Shown: positions 23,709-33,175 of the stretch, one piece after another
How the letters are laid out: every line of letters starts with the position of its first letter
Position numbering within the stretch: position 1 is the stretch's first letter
NCBI GenBank assembly: GCA_023450085.1
Contig: JAEXHI010000025.1
Coordinates: 248,001 to 312,000 of the forward strand
Reading direction: 5' to 3'
Length of the DNA stretch: 64,000 bases
Source: Bacteroidota bacterium
GTDB lineage: Bacteria; Bacteroidota; Bacteroidia; Sphingobacteriales; Sphingobacteriaceae
Translations under genes and position numbers: made by a program
The notes under the pieces: model-generated
The model's database searches: none
What the model was told of the DNA's origin: nothing
Seen by the model: the letters and a program-made list of their open reading frames with translations, nothing else

Positions 23709-25031
23709 CTAGTGGTGTGCGTAAACCGTTTCCAGTTCGGCAACTTCTACTTCACCATCAGCGGTAAGAGAAACCAATTTAACCTCCTTCAATTCGTTGA
23801 CCATTAAAGGATCGTATTTAGCTTTTACCTTCACATAGTTTTTAGTGAAACCATGCATGAAACCATTTTTTTGATCGTCTTCGAAAAGTACTTGGGCGTT
23901 TGCTCCCACTTGCGATTCGTAGAAAGCTCTTCGCTTTTTATCCGACAGAATATGCAACATCTTATTGCGTTCGAAACGAGTACTGCCTGCTACTTTACCT
24001 TTCATCACGGCCGCTTCTGTTTGCTCTCGCTCTGAATAGGTAAATACGTGCAAATAAGAAACATCCAGACCATTTAAGAATTCGTAGGTATCTAAAAAGT
24101 CTTCTTGGGTTTCTCCTGGAAAGCCTACAATTACATCAACACCAATACAGCAATTTGGCATCAATTCTTTAATCTTAGCTACCCTATCTACATAAAGTTC
24201 GCGTTGATAACGACGCTTCATTAAGCCTAAAATTTTATTAGAGCCTGATTGTAGAGGAATATGGAAATGTGGCACAAAGCGCTTAGAGCTGGCCACAAAC
24301 TCAATAATATCATTGCTCAGTAAATTAGGTTCGATAGAGGAAATACGGATTCTCTCGATTCCTTCTACTTCATCCAAGGCTTTTACCAAGTCAAAAAAGC
24401 GGTCTTCTCTTTTCCCTTCTCTAATCCCAAAATCACCAAGATTTACGCCTGTAAGTACAATTTCTTTGACACCGCTTGCCGCAATTTGCTCTGCTTTTTG
24501 AACCACACTTTCGATAGTATCGCTACGACTACCGCCACGAGCCAATGGAATGGTACAATAGGTACAAGGATAATCGCATCCATCTTGCACTTTCAAGAAA
24601 GTACGTGTTCTATCTCCAATAGAATAAGCAGCAATAAAATTATGATTTACCTTTTCAATGTCTTGTTGGTGAACTACCGCTTTTGGTTGTTTGGTCAAAT
24701 CAGTAATAAACTCCACAATACGGAATTTCTCAGCCGCACCTAAAACCATGTCAACACCTTCAATTTCGGCAATTTCCTGTGGTTTAAGCTGGGCATAACA
24801 ACCTACAATGGTTACGTAGGCATTAGGCGAATATTTAAGTGCTTCTTTTACTACCTTCCTGCATTTTTTATCGGCATGGTCAGTTACTGAACAAGTGTTG
24901 ATGACATACACATCTGCCTTATCGGTAAATTCAACTACGCTGTAACCAGCGTCAGTGAACAACCTGCCTATTGTTGAAGTTTCAGAGAAATTCAACTTAC
25001 AACCCAGTGTATAAAAAGCTACTTTTTTCAT
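23709..25031 (-). CDS. mtaB: tRNA t6A37 methylthiotransferase MtaB (radical SAM)
   Basis: The 440 residues follow the MTTase order: UPF0004 domain with three cluster cysteines (TLGCKLN, NTCSVTDHADKKC, VGCYAQ), radical SAM domain with C-x3-C-x2-C in GCDYPCTYCTIPLARGG, GVDVIVGFPGETQEDF, and a C-terminal TRAM-like region. The motif TLGCKLNFSE identifies the MtaB subgroup (against MiaB and RimO). It adds a methylthio group to N6-threonylcarbamoyladenosine in tRNAs reading ANN codons. Confidence 0.95.
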   Translation of the reverse strand: MKKVAFYTLGCKLNFSETSTIGRLFTDAGYSVVEFTDKADVYVINTCSVTDHADKKCRKVVKEALKYSPNAYVTIVGCYAQLKPQEIAEIEGVDMVLGAAEKFRIVEFITDLTKQPKAVVHQQDIEKVNHNFIAAYSIGDRTRTFLKVQDGCDYPCTYCTIPLARGGSRSDTIESVVQKAEQIAASGVKEIVLTGVNLGDFGIREGKREDRFFDLVKALDEVEGIERIRISSIEPNLLSNDIIEFVASSKRFVPHFHIPLQSGSNKILGLMKRRYQRELYVDRVAKIKELMPNCCIGVDVIVGFPGETQEDFLDTYEFLNGLDVSYLHVFTYSEREQTEAAVMKGKVAGSTRFERNKMLHILSDKKRRAFYESQVGANAQVLFEDDQKNGFMHGFTKNYVKVKAKYDPLMVNELKEVKLVSLTADGEVEVAELETVYAHH

Positions 25032-25082
25032 TTAAGGCAGCAAAGATACGAAAATGTGATTAGTTGTAGATTGCAAGAGGTA

Positions 25083-25137
25083 AGTTTTAAGTCATAAGTT
25101 AGGCTATACTGTCACTTTTAACTTTATACTTAAAACT
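25083..25137. repeat. imperfect inverted repeat between ubiX and mtaB
   Basis: AGTTTTAAGTCATAAGTT (25083-25100) and AACTTTATACTTAAAACT (25120-25137) match at 16 of 18 positions when one is reversed. There is no T-run, so it is not an ordinary terminator. Confidence 0.6.
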
Positions 25138-25147
25138 CAAAACCTTC

Positions 25148-25711
25148 TTAATCGTTCCAACGATAGCTTTCCTTTTCCAATCCAGCTAAATCAATTACCC
25201 TATCAACAACCGTTTGTGCCACTTCTTCGATGGTTTTAGGCAAGCTGTAAAAAGATGGATTAGCAGGACAGATGATTCCCCCTGCCTCGGTCACGAGCTT
25301 CATATTCTGCAAATGAATGAGACTGAAAGGCGTGTCACGTACTACGGCAATCAGCTTTCTACGCTCTTTTAAGATAACATCGGCAGCTCTCGAGATCAAA
25401 TCGTTTGAAATACCATGGGCAATACGTCCCAAAGTTCCCATAGAGCAAGGTGCGACAATCATGGCATCATACTTTGCAGATCCCGACGCAAAAGGGGCAT
25501 TAAAATCCGTTTTGGCATAAAAATCAAACGAATAGTTTTTGTAATCGTCGTTACCCAATTCATATTGCCAAACCTCCTTAGCATTATCAGACATCACCAC
25601 TCCCACTTTTTCTATCTGTGCCGATAGCTTGCTTAGGTTATCCAACAATAACTTGGCATACACAGCTCCACTTGCTCCGGTAACGGCTACTACAATTTTT
25701 CTCTTTTGCAT
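25148..25711 (-). CDS. ubiX: UbiX-family flavin prenyltransferase
   Basis: The 187 residues show the UbiX/Pad1 flavoprotein pattern: KIVVAVTGASGAVYAKLLLD at the start, APCSMGTLGRIAHGISNDLISRAADVILKERRKL in the centre and RDTPFSLIHLQNMKLVTEAGG. It makes prenylated FMN for UbiD-type decarboxylases. No ubiD is visible in this window. Monocistronic. Confidence 0.93.
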   Translation of the reverse strand: MQKRKIVVAVTGASGAVYAKLLLDNLSKLSAQIEKVGVVMSDNAKEVWQYELGNDDYKNYSFDFYAKTDFNAPFASGSAKYDAMIVAPCSMGTLGRIAHGISNDLISRAADVILKERRKLIAVVRDTPFSLIHLQNMKLVTEAGGIICPANPSFYSLPKTIEEVAQTVVDRVIDLAGLEKESYRWND

Positions 25712-25866
25712 AAGTACAAATATACAATGCCTATTTTAATGTGCAGGTAAAATCACAAATGTGACGTTTTGATAGACTAAACAGGCTATTTACATTAATC
25801 CAAAACAGGCACTTCGCAAATAATTCGACTAAAAATCAACGCAGTACAACTTATAAGCATTTTTTA

Positions 25867-25898
25867 TTTGCAGGTAAAACTAGATGTTTCTATATTTG
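25867..25898 (+). promoter_or_regulatory. Bacteroidota housekeeping promoter for tRNA-Lys
   Basis: TTTG (25867-25870), 20-nt spacer, TATATTTG (25891-25898), 22 bases before the tRNA. Confidence 0.7.
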
Positions 25899-25920
25899 CA
25901 CCTCCTTAGAACGAAGGAAT

Positions 25921-25993
25921 GATTCCGTAGCTCAGCTGGTAGAGCATTACACTTTTAATGTAGTGGTCCTGGGTTCGAATCCCAGCGGGATCA
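25921..25993 (+). tRNA. tRNA-Lys (anticodon TTT)
   Basis: The 73-nt cloverleaf has acceptor GATTCCG with CGGGATC (one G-T pair), D arm GCTCAGCTGGTAGAGC, anticodon loop CTTTTAA (anticodon TTT), T arm CTGGG-TTCGAAT-CCCAG and discriminator A. CCA is not encoded. Confidence 0.96.
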
Positions 25994-25996
25994 CAG

Positions 25997-26026
25997 AAAG
26001 CCTCACAGAAATGTGAGGCTTTTTTG
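25997..26026 (+). terminator. terminator after tRNA-Lys
   Basis: Perfect stem AAGCCTCACA / TGTGAGGCTT with GAAA tetraloop and six T, four bases after the tRNA. Confidence 0.9.
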
Positions 26027-26296
26027 GTTTTAACTATTTTCCGCTGTAATTTCTTTTCTTCCACATCTTTATGTTAAAGGAAATATGATCTAAGTATTGG
26101 GACTATTTCTTATTAAGCACAAGCAAATGCTTGCGCTATAATCCATCAACCAGAATGGTAACCTACCTACATGAAACCTCCTATAGATAAAATACACAGG
26201 GCGGTGCAGGGCTTAGCAAATGTGGGCGGCAAAACGTTTAGGCTACATGTAGGCTGGCGAGGTTTCTATAGACAAAAAATTAGTTACTTTTGCTTT

Positions 26297-26845
26297 ATGT
26301 TCTTTCCTCTTAAATCTTGCCAATATCTGTTGAGTATATTGTTTTTCTTAACCCTTTCGGCCTCTGCCCAGCAAAAAAAAAGCAGTGTACCCATTGATTT
26401 TTTTTCAGATAGTAAAAAGCTATTCTGCTGGAGTGGCCCATTTTCCAGTAATAGTACGTTTGTCAAGGCGCTGCCATTGATGCAGTATTATGATAAAAAA
26501 AATGGTTCCGCTAGGATTGTTTGCTTCCCGAAAAATGGTGCAGATAACTGGGAAAAGCAAACCGGCTCATTGGATGCAAAAAGAAGGGATCTCAAAGTAA
26601 GAGAAATAATAAAGGACACTAATTTTCAGAAGAGTTTCAATATCCATGTATTTTTGGTTGAACCAAAATACCTTGTCACTCCTGATGAAGAACCTTCATC
26701 TTTAGAAGAAAAGATACCTAAAGCTCCGATGCTTGTCCATGTTTATAAGCGTGGAGCAAATGGATGGCAGTATATTAGAAAAGTATTCGTCAAAAATTGG
26801 GATGAATATTCCAATCTTGAAACAAGAACAGTTATCCCACGTTGA
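26297..26845 (+). CDS. exported protein of unknown function
   Basis: I place the start at the ATG 26297, giving 182 residues. The longer open frame from 26171 would put 42 odd residues before the signal peptide, and a TACTTTTG -7 element (26285-26292) lies inside that stretch. The signal peptide is CQYLLSILFFLTLSASAQ. The mature protein is hydrophilic (VCFPKNGADNWEKQTGSLDA, IHVFLVEPKYLVTPDEEPSS, MLVHVYKRGANGWQYIRKVF) with no family I recognise. It is monocistronic with its own terminator. Confidence 0.7.
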   Translation: MFFPLKSCQYLLSILFFLTLSASAQQKKSSVPIDFFSDSKKLFCWSGPFSSNSTFVKALPLMQYYDKKNGSARIVCFPKNGADNWEKQTGSLDAKRRDLKVREIIKDTNFQKSFNIHVFLVEPKYLVTPDEEPSSLEEKIPKAPMLVHVYKRGANGWQYIRKVFVKNWDEYSNLETRTVIPR

Positions 26846-26895
26846 CAATCAAATCAGTTCTGGATGAACTTGAAGAATGATTATTCTATATAACC

Positions 26896-26930
26896 AAAAA
26901 AAAGGGTTCATAATGAACCCTTTTTTACTA
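26896..26930. terminator. bidirectional terminator
   Basis: Stem AAAAGGGTTCA / TGAACCCTTTT around TAA, with A-run and T-run on the two sides. It serves the exported-protein gene and possibly the small ORF on the minus strand that ends at 26928. Confidence 0.85.
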
Positions 26931-27050
26931 CACTATAAACTTGCCTTCTATTTCAAAACCTAAAGAAACTGTTGGAGCAGCTTTCTTAAGTTCCAATTTC
27001 TCTCCTCTCCTTACGTAATGTCGTATGATTCGCTTATCTCCCTTACCCAT
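26928..27050 (-). CDS. small basic protein, uncertain
   Basis: Forty residues from an ATG at 27050 (an upstream ATG at 27122 would give 64). The start MGKGDKR resembles the beginning of the small ribosomal protein bTHX, but the following residues (IIRHYVRRGEKLELKKAAP) do not show the usual GSYG segment, so I do not call it that. The frame ends on the bidirectional terminator, and AGAGGTA lies before the ATG. It could be a diverged basic RNA-binding protein or chance. Confidence 0.35.
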   Translation of the reverse strand: MGKGDKRIIRHYVRRGEKLELKKAAPTVSLGFEIEGKFIV

Positions 27051-27193
27051 TAGGCACTTACCTCTCTTTCTTTCTAACCAACCAGATATAACCACGCCTA
27101 CATTTTTTTTACTAGCTATCATTTGCTATTGGCCTTGAAGTTCTGAAGATAGGCTAAGGTTTTTTAAGAAACTCCGTGTGTGTATAATCTGAG

Positions 27194-27230
27194 AAAAGCA
27201 ACTCCAAAATAGTTGCTTTTTTTTGTTTTT
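27194..27230 (+). terminator. orphan terminator-like hairpin
   Basis: Stem AAAAGCAACT / AGTTGCTTTT with a 7-nt loop and a long T-run, without a gene ending just upstream on the plus strand. It may end a short unannotated transcript. Confidence 0.55.
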
Positions 27231-27313
27231 TATCCCCCTTCGATGATTAGCTTTACACCGCCAAACAATGGCAACTAAGGTCCATATTTAAAATCATCAT
27301 CCATTCGTTAGTT

Positions 27314-27718
27314 ATGAAAACATACAAAGAGAATTACTTACTAATTAGTTTCATTGTTGGCTTTTTGGTGTGGTTACCAGCCACCATATTATTCAGGCTT
27401 GCTGGTCAATATTTTTTTATTGTAGATAATGCTTTCATCATGGCCGTTTTGTATTTTATTTTGATACCAGCTTTAGGCCTCGTTTCAACCTCTGTTTTTA
27501 ATAAATTTAACTTAGGCAACCTTGAAAGCATCAAATCTGCAGCCATCATGGTTTTACCAGGTATGATACTAGATACTGTATGCATACAGTTTTTCGAAAA
27601 TTTATTCCCTAATATGCCCGAAACTCATAGTAAAACTTTTGCTTCATGGCTAATGTTCGCCTACGCTATTGTTTTAATTTTTGGACTTTTAAGAAAAAAT
27701 GAAAGGCAAAAGAAATAG
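27314..27718 (+). CDS. DUF5367-like small membrane protein
   Basis: A 134-residue protein with four hydrophobic segments (about 10-31, 36-58, 73-95, 110-128) and no charged active-site motif. The pattern GFLVWLPATILFRLAGQYFF at the start agrees with the DUF5367 family of four-helix membrane proteins; this name is from memory of the pattern. It lies 30 bases before the AraC-type gene and may be regulated by it. Confidence 0.7.
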   Translation: MKTYKENYLLISFIVGFLVWLPATILFRLAGQYFFIVDNAFIMAVLYFILIPALGLVSTSVFNKFNLGNLESIKSAAIMVLPGMILDTVCIQFFENLFPNMPETHSKTFASWLMFAYAIVLIFGLLRKNERQKK

Positions 27719-27748
27719 CTATCAGCAAATAGCACCTCAAAGAAAGCT

Positions 27749-28969
27749 TTGAATATATTTCCTATTTTTGAGCTGATCAATTACATCGGGCTATCCATAC
27801 AAAACAATAGCATGTTATACTTTACCAGTATCGCAATTTCATTATACCTACTTGTATTATTAGCGGTTAAGCCCAATAAAACAACTGCCGATAAACTATT
27901 GATGATTTGGCAATTGTTGGCAACACTTCATTTAGCCAGTCTATATTTACAGGTTTCTGGAAGTTACCGTCGCCTTCCCAATTTAATAGGCTGGGGAGAT
28001 TTACTGGCACTTGTACACGGGCCATTTCTATATCTCTACATCTTTTACCTGACAAAGCCTAAAAAGCTCAGCAAGAAACAGTTCTTTCATTTTTTGCCAA
28101 TTGTCTTTGCTTATCTTTTATGGATGCCTTTTCTACTGGCAGATCCGACACATAAGTTATTGAGTTACAACCAAGGTTTTTCCTCTTCTTATTATCAAAC
28201 CATTGGGGTCATCACCAATATTTGCATCATCATTTCGGGAATTGTTTATGTATTTGCGGCTATTGTTTTACTACAGCGATACAAAAAGAAAATACGAGAA
28301 GAATTTTCAAACACCGAGAAAATCAGCTTGAATTGGCTGCGTTATCTTATTGCTGGCATTGCTGGAATTTGGCTATTTGTTATTTTCTATCCAACTACAG
28401 AAAGTATTTACTTAAGTGCATCATTATATATCTGTTTTATTGGCTTTTTTGGGGTACGCCAACAGCAAATATTCAAACCCGCCAATACAAACACTTACCC
28501 AGCAACTATCGATCAACCTTATCACACTCAGGCTCAAGATTCCATTGAAGCAGAAACATTGCCCAACAAACCGAAATACGATTGGTCATCGCTTACGGAG
28601 GCGGACATACAACGTATTTTTATGGAGTTAAATAACGTGATGGAACAAGAAAAACCATACAAAAATGCAGAACTAACCTTGAGCAAATTAGCCGAAACCC
28701 TACAACTAAAAGATGCCGCACTTTCACAAGTGATCAACTCCAAATTTGACAAAAGTTTTTATGACTACATTAATTCGCTGAGGGTAGATGAGTGTATAAA
28801 AATGATTGCTGATGAAAAGAACCAAAACTACACGTTACTCTCAATAGCTTTTGATTGTGGCTTCAATTCTAAATCATCATTCAATCGCAATTTCCGAAAA
28901 TTCACAGGTAAATCTCCTTCAGATTTCTTCAAGAAACCCTCCGTAACACTAGGTCAAAAGGTATCATAA
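27749..28969 (+). CDS. AraC-family regulator with N-terminal membrane sensor
   Basis: In 406 residues, about seven hydrophobic segments occupy residues 20-235 (for example SMLYFTSIAISLYLLVLLAV, IFYLTKPKKLSKKQFFHFLP and TIGVITNICIIISGIVYVFA). A linker of about 50 residues follows, then a C-terminal AraC helix-turn-helix pair (LTLSKLAETLQLKDAALSQV and YTLLSIAFDCGFNSKSSFNR, ending FRKFTGKSPSDFF). Such 7TM-AraC fusions are frequent in Bacteroidota and turn a membrane signal directly into transcription. The open frame begins with a non-ATG start at 27749; the ATG at residue 22 is another option. Confidence 0.85.
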   Translation: MNIFPIFELINYIGLSIQNNSMLYFTSIAISLYLLVLLAVKPNKTTADKLLMIWQLLATLHLASLYLQVSGSYRRLPNLIGWGDLLALVHGPFLYLYIFYLTKPKKLSKKQFFHFLPIVFAYLLWMPFLLADPTHKLLSYNQGFSSSYYQTIGVITNICIIISGIVYVFAAIVLLQRYKKKIREEFSNTEKISLNWLRYLIAGIAGIWLFVIFYPTTESIYLSASLYICFIGFFGVRQQQIFKPANTNTYPATIDQPYHTQAQDSIEAETLPNKPKYDWSSLTEADIQRIFMELNNVMEQEKPYKNAELTLSKLAETLQLKDAALSQVINSKFDKSFYDYINSLRVDECIKMIADEKNQNYTLLSIAFDCGFNSKSSFNRNFRKFTGKSPSDFFKKPSVTLGQKVS

Positions 28970-29188
28970 GCTCATCATTTCCTCCCCCTACCCCAATTAT
29001 TCCTTTTTGCCCGACCTATCAAAAAAACCCATTATCGCTCTAAAAAACAAACATTTAACAGGCTACCCATTTTTAACCAAGCTATAATTCAAAGCTATTA
29101 AAAGGTGCCACGAAGCCTCGTGGGGCGATTATCATTCCTCAGTGTTTCACCTTTGCAAATAAAACTCTGAAATTTTAAATCGATAATC

Positions 29189-29593
29189 ATGAAAACAAAA
29201 CTTTTTTTATTCTCCGCTCTGATTTCTACAATGGTGTTAACGTTGGTATCCTGCAAAAAAGACAAGGACAAAGACCCTACAAAGACTTATCCAAAAAATG
29301 CGAGCATTGAATACAAGTGCACGGTAACTTCAGGCACCCCTAGTAGTTTAAGTATTATCTACACCAATGAGAGTGGCGGTAGCAGTACGCTTACCAATGT
29401 TGCTTTGCCTTTTAGTAAAAAAATTAACCGTACCGTAAATGCAAATGACGATGTTACCATGGGCTTTACGGCTGTTGGCCCTGGTGGAATAAAAGGAGAA
29501 ATTTATGTTGATGGAAAGCTAGTAGATTCAAAAACTGCTTCAAACTCATCATCTAATGCATTTACCGAAACGGTTTTATACATATGGCAATAG
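29189..29593 (+). CDS. MmpS-like small lipoprotein
   Basis: The 134-residue protein has the lipobox L-V-S-C with lipidated C22, then a Lys/Asp-rich tether (KKDKDKDPTK). The mature beta-rich domain reads ASIEYKCTVTSGTPSSLSII, then LTNVALPFSKKI and GGIKGEIYVDGKLVDSKTAS, a pattern I associate with MmpS-type immunoglobulin-like domains. The fold is inferred; the function is not known. Monocistronic, with a weak hairpin downstream. Confidence 0.75.
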   Translation: MKTKLFLFSALISTMVLTLVSCKKDKDKDPTKTYPKNASIEYKCTVTSGTPSSLSIIYTNESGGSSTLTNVALPFSKKINRTVNANDDVTMGFTAVGPGGIKGEIYVDGKLVDSKTASNSSSNAFTETVLYIWQ

Positions 29594-29655
29594 ATTAAAC
29601 AAGTTCACCCATGCTTGAAAATGACATGATTGATATTGTAGCCTAATTGTTTAAT

Positions 29656-29688
29656 GAAAAGTCTCAACGAAAGTTGGGGCTTTTGTAT
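29656..29688 (+). terminator. weak terminator after the MmpS-like gene
   Basis: AAAAGTCTCAAC / GTTGGGGCTTTT with GAAA loop and one internal mismatch; the T-tail is short. Confidence 0.55.
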
Positions 29689-29716
29689 TTATTAGTTTTC
29701 GAGATTACTTAACAAA

Positions 29717-32700
29717 CTAATCTCCTAGCATATCCACCAATTCTTCCTTGGATAAACGCTGGAAAAAAGCAGCATCTGTTCTGATCACATCTTGGGCCAA
29801 TTGCTTTTTCTTATCCTGTAGCTTCATGATTTTTTCTTCAACGGTATTCGTACAAATTAACCTTACGGCCACTACATGCTTGTCCTGCCCAATACGATAC
29901 ACCCTATCAATAGCCTGGTTTTCTGCGGCAGGGTTCCACCATGGATCTATCAAATAAACATAATCTGCTTCGGTCAAATTAAGCCCTACTCCTCCCGCTT
30001 TTAAACTGATCAGGAACACCCGCACCTCATCATTCGTTTGAAAGTTATGAACTTTACTTCCCCTATCTTTGGTTTGTCCAGTAAGATATTCAAAGGAAAT
30101 ATTTCTATTTTCCAGCTCGGCCTTAACCAAATCGAGCATACCTACAAACTGCGAAAACACCAATATCTTATGTACTTTAGATTTATTTTCAATCTGCTCG
30201 GTCAACACTTCAATTTTAACGGCATTGACCCCCGAGTGTCCCTGTTTGAGCAGCGCAGGCGAATTACAAATCTGTCTTAGCTTGGTTAAGCCTGTGAGTA
30301 CATGCATGCTGTTTTTGAGCATTTGCTCTTCGTCAGTGGCCGATATAAACTCTCTCAACTCCCGTTCGTACATATCGTAAATCCTCCGTTGTTCCGCATT
30401 CATTTCACAATAAATGGTCATCTCCGTTTTTTCTGGCAATTCCTTAGCCACTTGCTTCTTGGTTCTGCGCAGTACAAAAGGTTTAATTTTCCGCTGAAGT
30501 TCAAAAGCCCTTTTACTGTATTCAAACCTATCAATAGGAATGGCGTAAATGTCCTTGAAATACTGCTTGCTTCCCAATAAGCCTGGACAGGCAAAAGATA
30601 ACTGACCGTACAAATCGAAGGTGTTGTTTTCAATAGGTGTACCGGTTAATACCACCCTATTCCTCGACTGTAACAATCTGGCCGCTTTATATCGCTCTGA
30701 ATTGGGATTTTTAATGGCCTGCGACTCATCCAAGAAAACGTAATTGAAGTGAAAGTCTTTCAAGAAACGAATATCCGAAAGCAGCATTCCATAAGTAGTC
30801 AATACCACTTCATGCGCTTTCATCTCTTCGCTACTTTTCTTTCTATCGGCACCATAATGTGTCCATACTTTAATAGAGGGCGCAAATTTGGCTATTTCTT
30901 CCTGCCAGTTAAACAACAAAGAAGTAGGCACGACAATCAAATTAGTCGCATGTCCGTGTTTTTCTCTTTGGGATAAGATAAAAGCAATAATCTGAAGGGT
31001 TTTCCCCAAACCCATATCATCAGCCAAACAGCCCCCAAAATTGTAGTCGTCCAAAAAGTTGAGCCAGTTGAGACCTTCCCGTTGGTAGTCACGCAATTGG
31101 GCCTTCAACGTTGAAGGAACTGCTACTGCTGGAATATTCCCTGCACTAGAGAATTGAGCCGTATAGTTTTTGATTTCATTTTGTACTTCTGCACTCAATT
31201 CTGCCTTTTCAAACAAATCAGCCACTTCCGTAAAATTAATCTTCGGTATCTTGATCAGTTCATCTTCTATATCGCCAGCCTTAAAAAAACGAGCAATCCT
31301 ATCCATCCATTCGAGCGGCAAAATTCCTTTTGTACCGTCGTCCAATTGAACAAACTTGCTTTTATTGCGAATGGCTCGATGAACTTGCTTCAAACTAGCA
31401 GCTTTCTTTCCAAAGCCCACCTTTAGTTCGGCGTTAAACCAGTCAATGCCGCTAATGACCTCAATGCTTATTTTGGCACTGTGCGGATTAAGCTGGTTGT
31501 TCTTGATTTCGTTAAAGCCAAGAATGCTAACACCATGACTTCTCCATATTTCAAAGGCGTTCAAAAACCAATCCTCATCTAGGAATTTATCTTTATGAAG
31601 GTAGAAATATTCAGGTCCTGCTATTTGTTCTGCAAAGTCAGGATGTTGATCCATCACCATGGTGGTGAAACGGGTTTCGTCCTCACTATCTCGGGCAACC
31701 TTAAATTCATTACCGTTTTGATCAGTATCAAAGAGTTGCTTTTTAGAGTACACAGGCACTTCTACCGCTCCATATTTCATTACAGGGGTAAGCGCTATGA
31801 AACTGCCCTCTTGATGTAGATAAATGATGCGTTCCCTTAAAAATTCCTTTTCTGCCAATTGTGCTGCCGTTGCTTGACGAATGTAGCTGTAATTGATATG
31901 CACCAGCTGCTCTAATGGTGCCAATATGGTACGCACAAATTCTTCATATTTAGACGAATGGATGATAAGGATCTCGTTATTAGCCTTAAAAAACTTGATG
32001 ACCCGCAGCAGATCTGGGTGCGGTACCAAATGAAATGCCTGCCGATGATGCACAAAATATTCGTTCCTAAGGGCTACTTTACTTAACGGAAGTTTTATAT
32101 CGTTAAACAACAGTTCAGCGGTTACTTCATAAAAAGGTTCTTTTTTAAATACGGTGAGCTGTAGTTCGGCCTTAAGCAGGGTAAGTTCTACGGGCAGTAA
32201 TGATTTTGGCGAAATACTTTCTGAAAGACCCCGATCATGATAGTACACTTCTAAATCCAAGGGATTTTCTACCAGAAGTTTTAGCGCTTCTAGTTCTGCT
32301 TCGGCATCTTCTTCGTGAAATTTATTCTGAAAGCTGAGCAAAGCGGTATAAAACTTAATCTCGGCAGGAGCCGTTGCTTTCCAAACTAAGTTCATGGGGG
32401 CTACGTCATCAATGGGCGTTTTAATTTTACCCGACTGTGTGATAGCCGCCTCCATTAAAAGAAAGTTCAATTGGTTGTAGAAACGATGTTTACCAATCAC
32501 CAATATCTGCCGTTTTTCATTAGTTTGGGCAGCCATTTTTTTAAAGATAGACGGCTGTTGAGGGGCTAGATTTTTTTGAAGTGCTTTGGTATCTCCTTTA
32601 AGCAAACCTTTTAACCTGTTTTCGATTTGCAACTTGCTTTCATGATAGTTCAACTGAAAATAGGCATCCAAATTGGGTTCCGGTTCCAAGCCATATTCTC

Positions 32701-33094
32701 TTGCCGATGCTTGTAACATTTGATATCGCAAAGGTTGATCGAAGAAAACACGAAGGTTCCTCATCTCCAAAATAGCATGGATGACTTCTGCTTGATGCAC
32801 ACAGAGTTTTTGTAAATGGTGGTCACAAGAGCAAGATGTACTCAAATGATCTCCCAACTGGCTCACGGCCACCTTTGGAAAATCGGCCATGGTTCTTTTA
32901 GTGAACACGCCACTATTAAGTTCTAATGCCAAGGGATAAATCTCCTGCAAATCTCCTTCCACCAGCATTCCGCTTTGCGTATGTTTGAGCAACTCAATGA
33001 TGGAAAGGGTACTGATATTGGTATGGGAAAGGATGATTTCTTTGGGCAGTGCTGTCATGAATGCTTCGCCTTTTTGGCATCCATAAAAGTACAT
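29717..33094 (-). CDS. SWIM zinc-finger SNF2-type helicase
   Basis: A 1125-residue protein; the ATG 12 codons in (MTALPKEIIL, 33058) is an equally good start. A SWIM zinc finger lies near residues 88-100 (C-S-C...C-V-H in STSCSCDHHLQKLCVHQ). A long middle region resembles the bacterial SNF2-associated domain. The helicase core has Walker A DDMGLGKTLQ near residue 697, DESQ (motif II), SERYKAARLLQSRNRVVLTG (motif III), and the helicase C lobe with VGLNLTEADYVYLIDPWWNP and QAIDRVYRIGQ. It is an ATP-driven DNA translocase of the RapA/SNF2 group; its target complex is unknown. No restriction genes are nearby. Confidence 0.92.
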   Translation of the reverse strand: MYFYGCQKGEAFMTALPKEIILSHTNISTLSIIELLKHTQSGMLVEGDLQEIYPLALELNSGVFTKRTMADFPKVAVSQLGDHLSTSCSCDHHLQKLCVHQAEVIHAILEMRNLRVFFDQPLRYQMLQASAREYGLEPEPNLDAYFQLNYHESKLQIENRLKGLLKGDTKALQKNLAPQQPSIFKKMAAQTNEKRQILVIGKHRFYNQLNFLLMEAAITQSGKIKTPIDDVAPMNLVWKATAPAEIKFYTALLSFQNKFHEEDAEAELEALKLLVENPLDLEVYYHDRGLSESISPKSLLPVELTLLKAELQLTVFKKEPFYEVTAELLFNDIKLPLSKVALRNEYFVHHRQAFHLVPHPDLLRVIKFFKANNEILIIHSSKYEEFVRTILAPLEQLVHINYSYIRQATAAQLAEKEFLRERIIYLHQEGSFIALTPVMKYGAVEVPVYSKKQLFDTDQNGNEFKVARDSEDETRFTTMVMDQHPDFAEQIAGPEYFYLHKDKFLDEDWFLNAFEIWRSHGVSILGFNEIKNNQLNPHSAKISIEVISGIDWFNAELKVGFGKKAASLKQVHRAIRNKSKFVQLDDGTKGILPLEWMDRIARFFKAGDIEDELIKIPKINFTEVADLFEKAELSAEVQNEIKNYTAQFSSAGNIPAVAVPSTLKAQLRDYQREGLNWLNFLDDYNFGGCLADDMGLGKTLQIIAFILSQREKHGHATNLIVVPTSLLFNWQEEIAKFAPSIKVWTHYGADRKKSSEEMKAHEVVLTTYGMLLSDIRFLKDFHFNYVFLDESQAIKNPNSERYKAARLLQSRNRVVLTGTPIENNTFDLYGQLSFACPGLLGSKQYFKDIYAIPIDRFEYSKRAFELQRKIKPFVLRRTKKQVAKELPEKTEMTIYCEMNAEQRRIYDMYERELREFISATDEEQMLKNSMHVLTGLTKLRQICNSPALLKQGHSGVNAVKIEVLTEQIENKSKVHKILVFSQFVGMLDLVKAELENRNISFEYLTGQTKDRGSKVHNFQTNDEVRVFLISLKAGGVGLNLTEADYVYLIDPWWNPAAENQAIDRVYRIGQDKHVVAVRLICTNTVEEKIMKLQDKKKQLAQDVIRTDAAFFQRLSKEELVDMLGD

Positions 33095-33175
33095 CTTTTT
33101 TGAAAAAGGAATAGTAGTGAATTTTGTTTTAAACTATTCTCAGCTCAACACAATCCTCCTTATTATTTGCTCTCT

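Noticed and set aside
26155..26165. GGTAACC upstream of the exported-protein gene
   Set aside because: Only half of the ECF element is present; the box at the right distance reads ATTATAG and the orientation is away from the gene.
29717..33094. SNF2 helicase as part of a defence island (DISARM or restriction type)
   Set aside because: The SWIM-SNF2 protein stands alone among housekeeping genes, with no methylase, nuclease or PLD partner.
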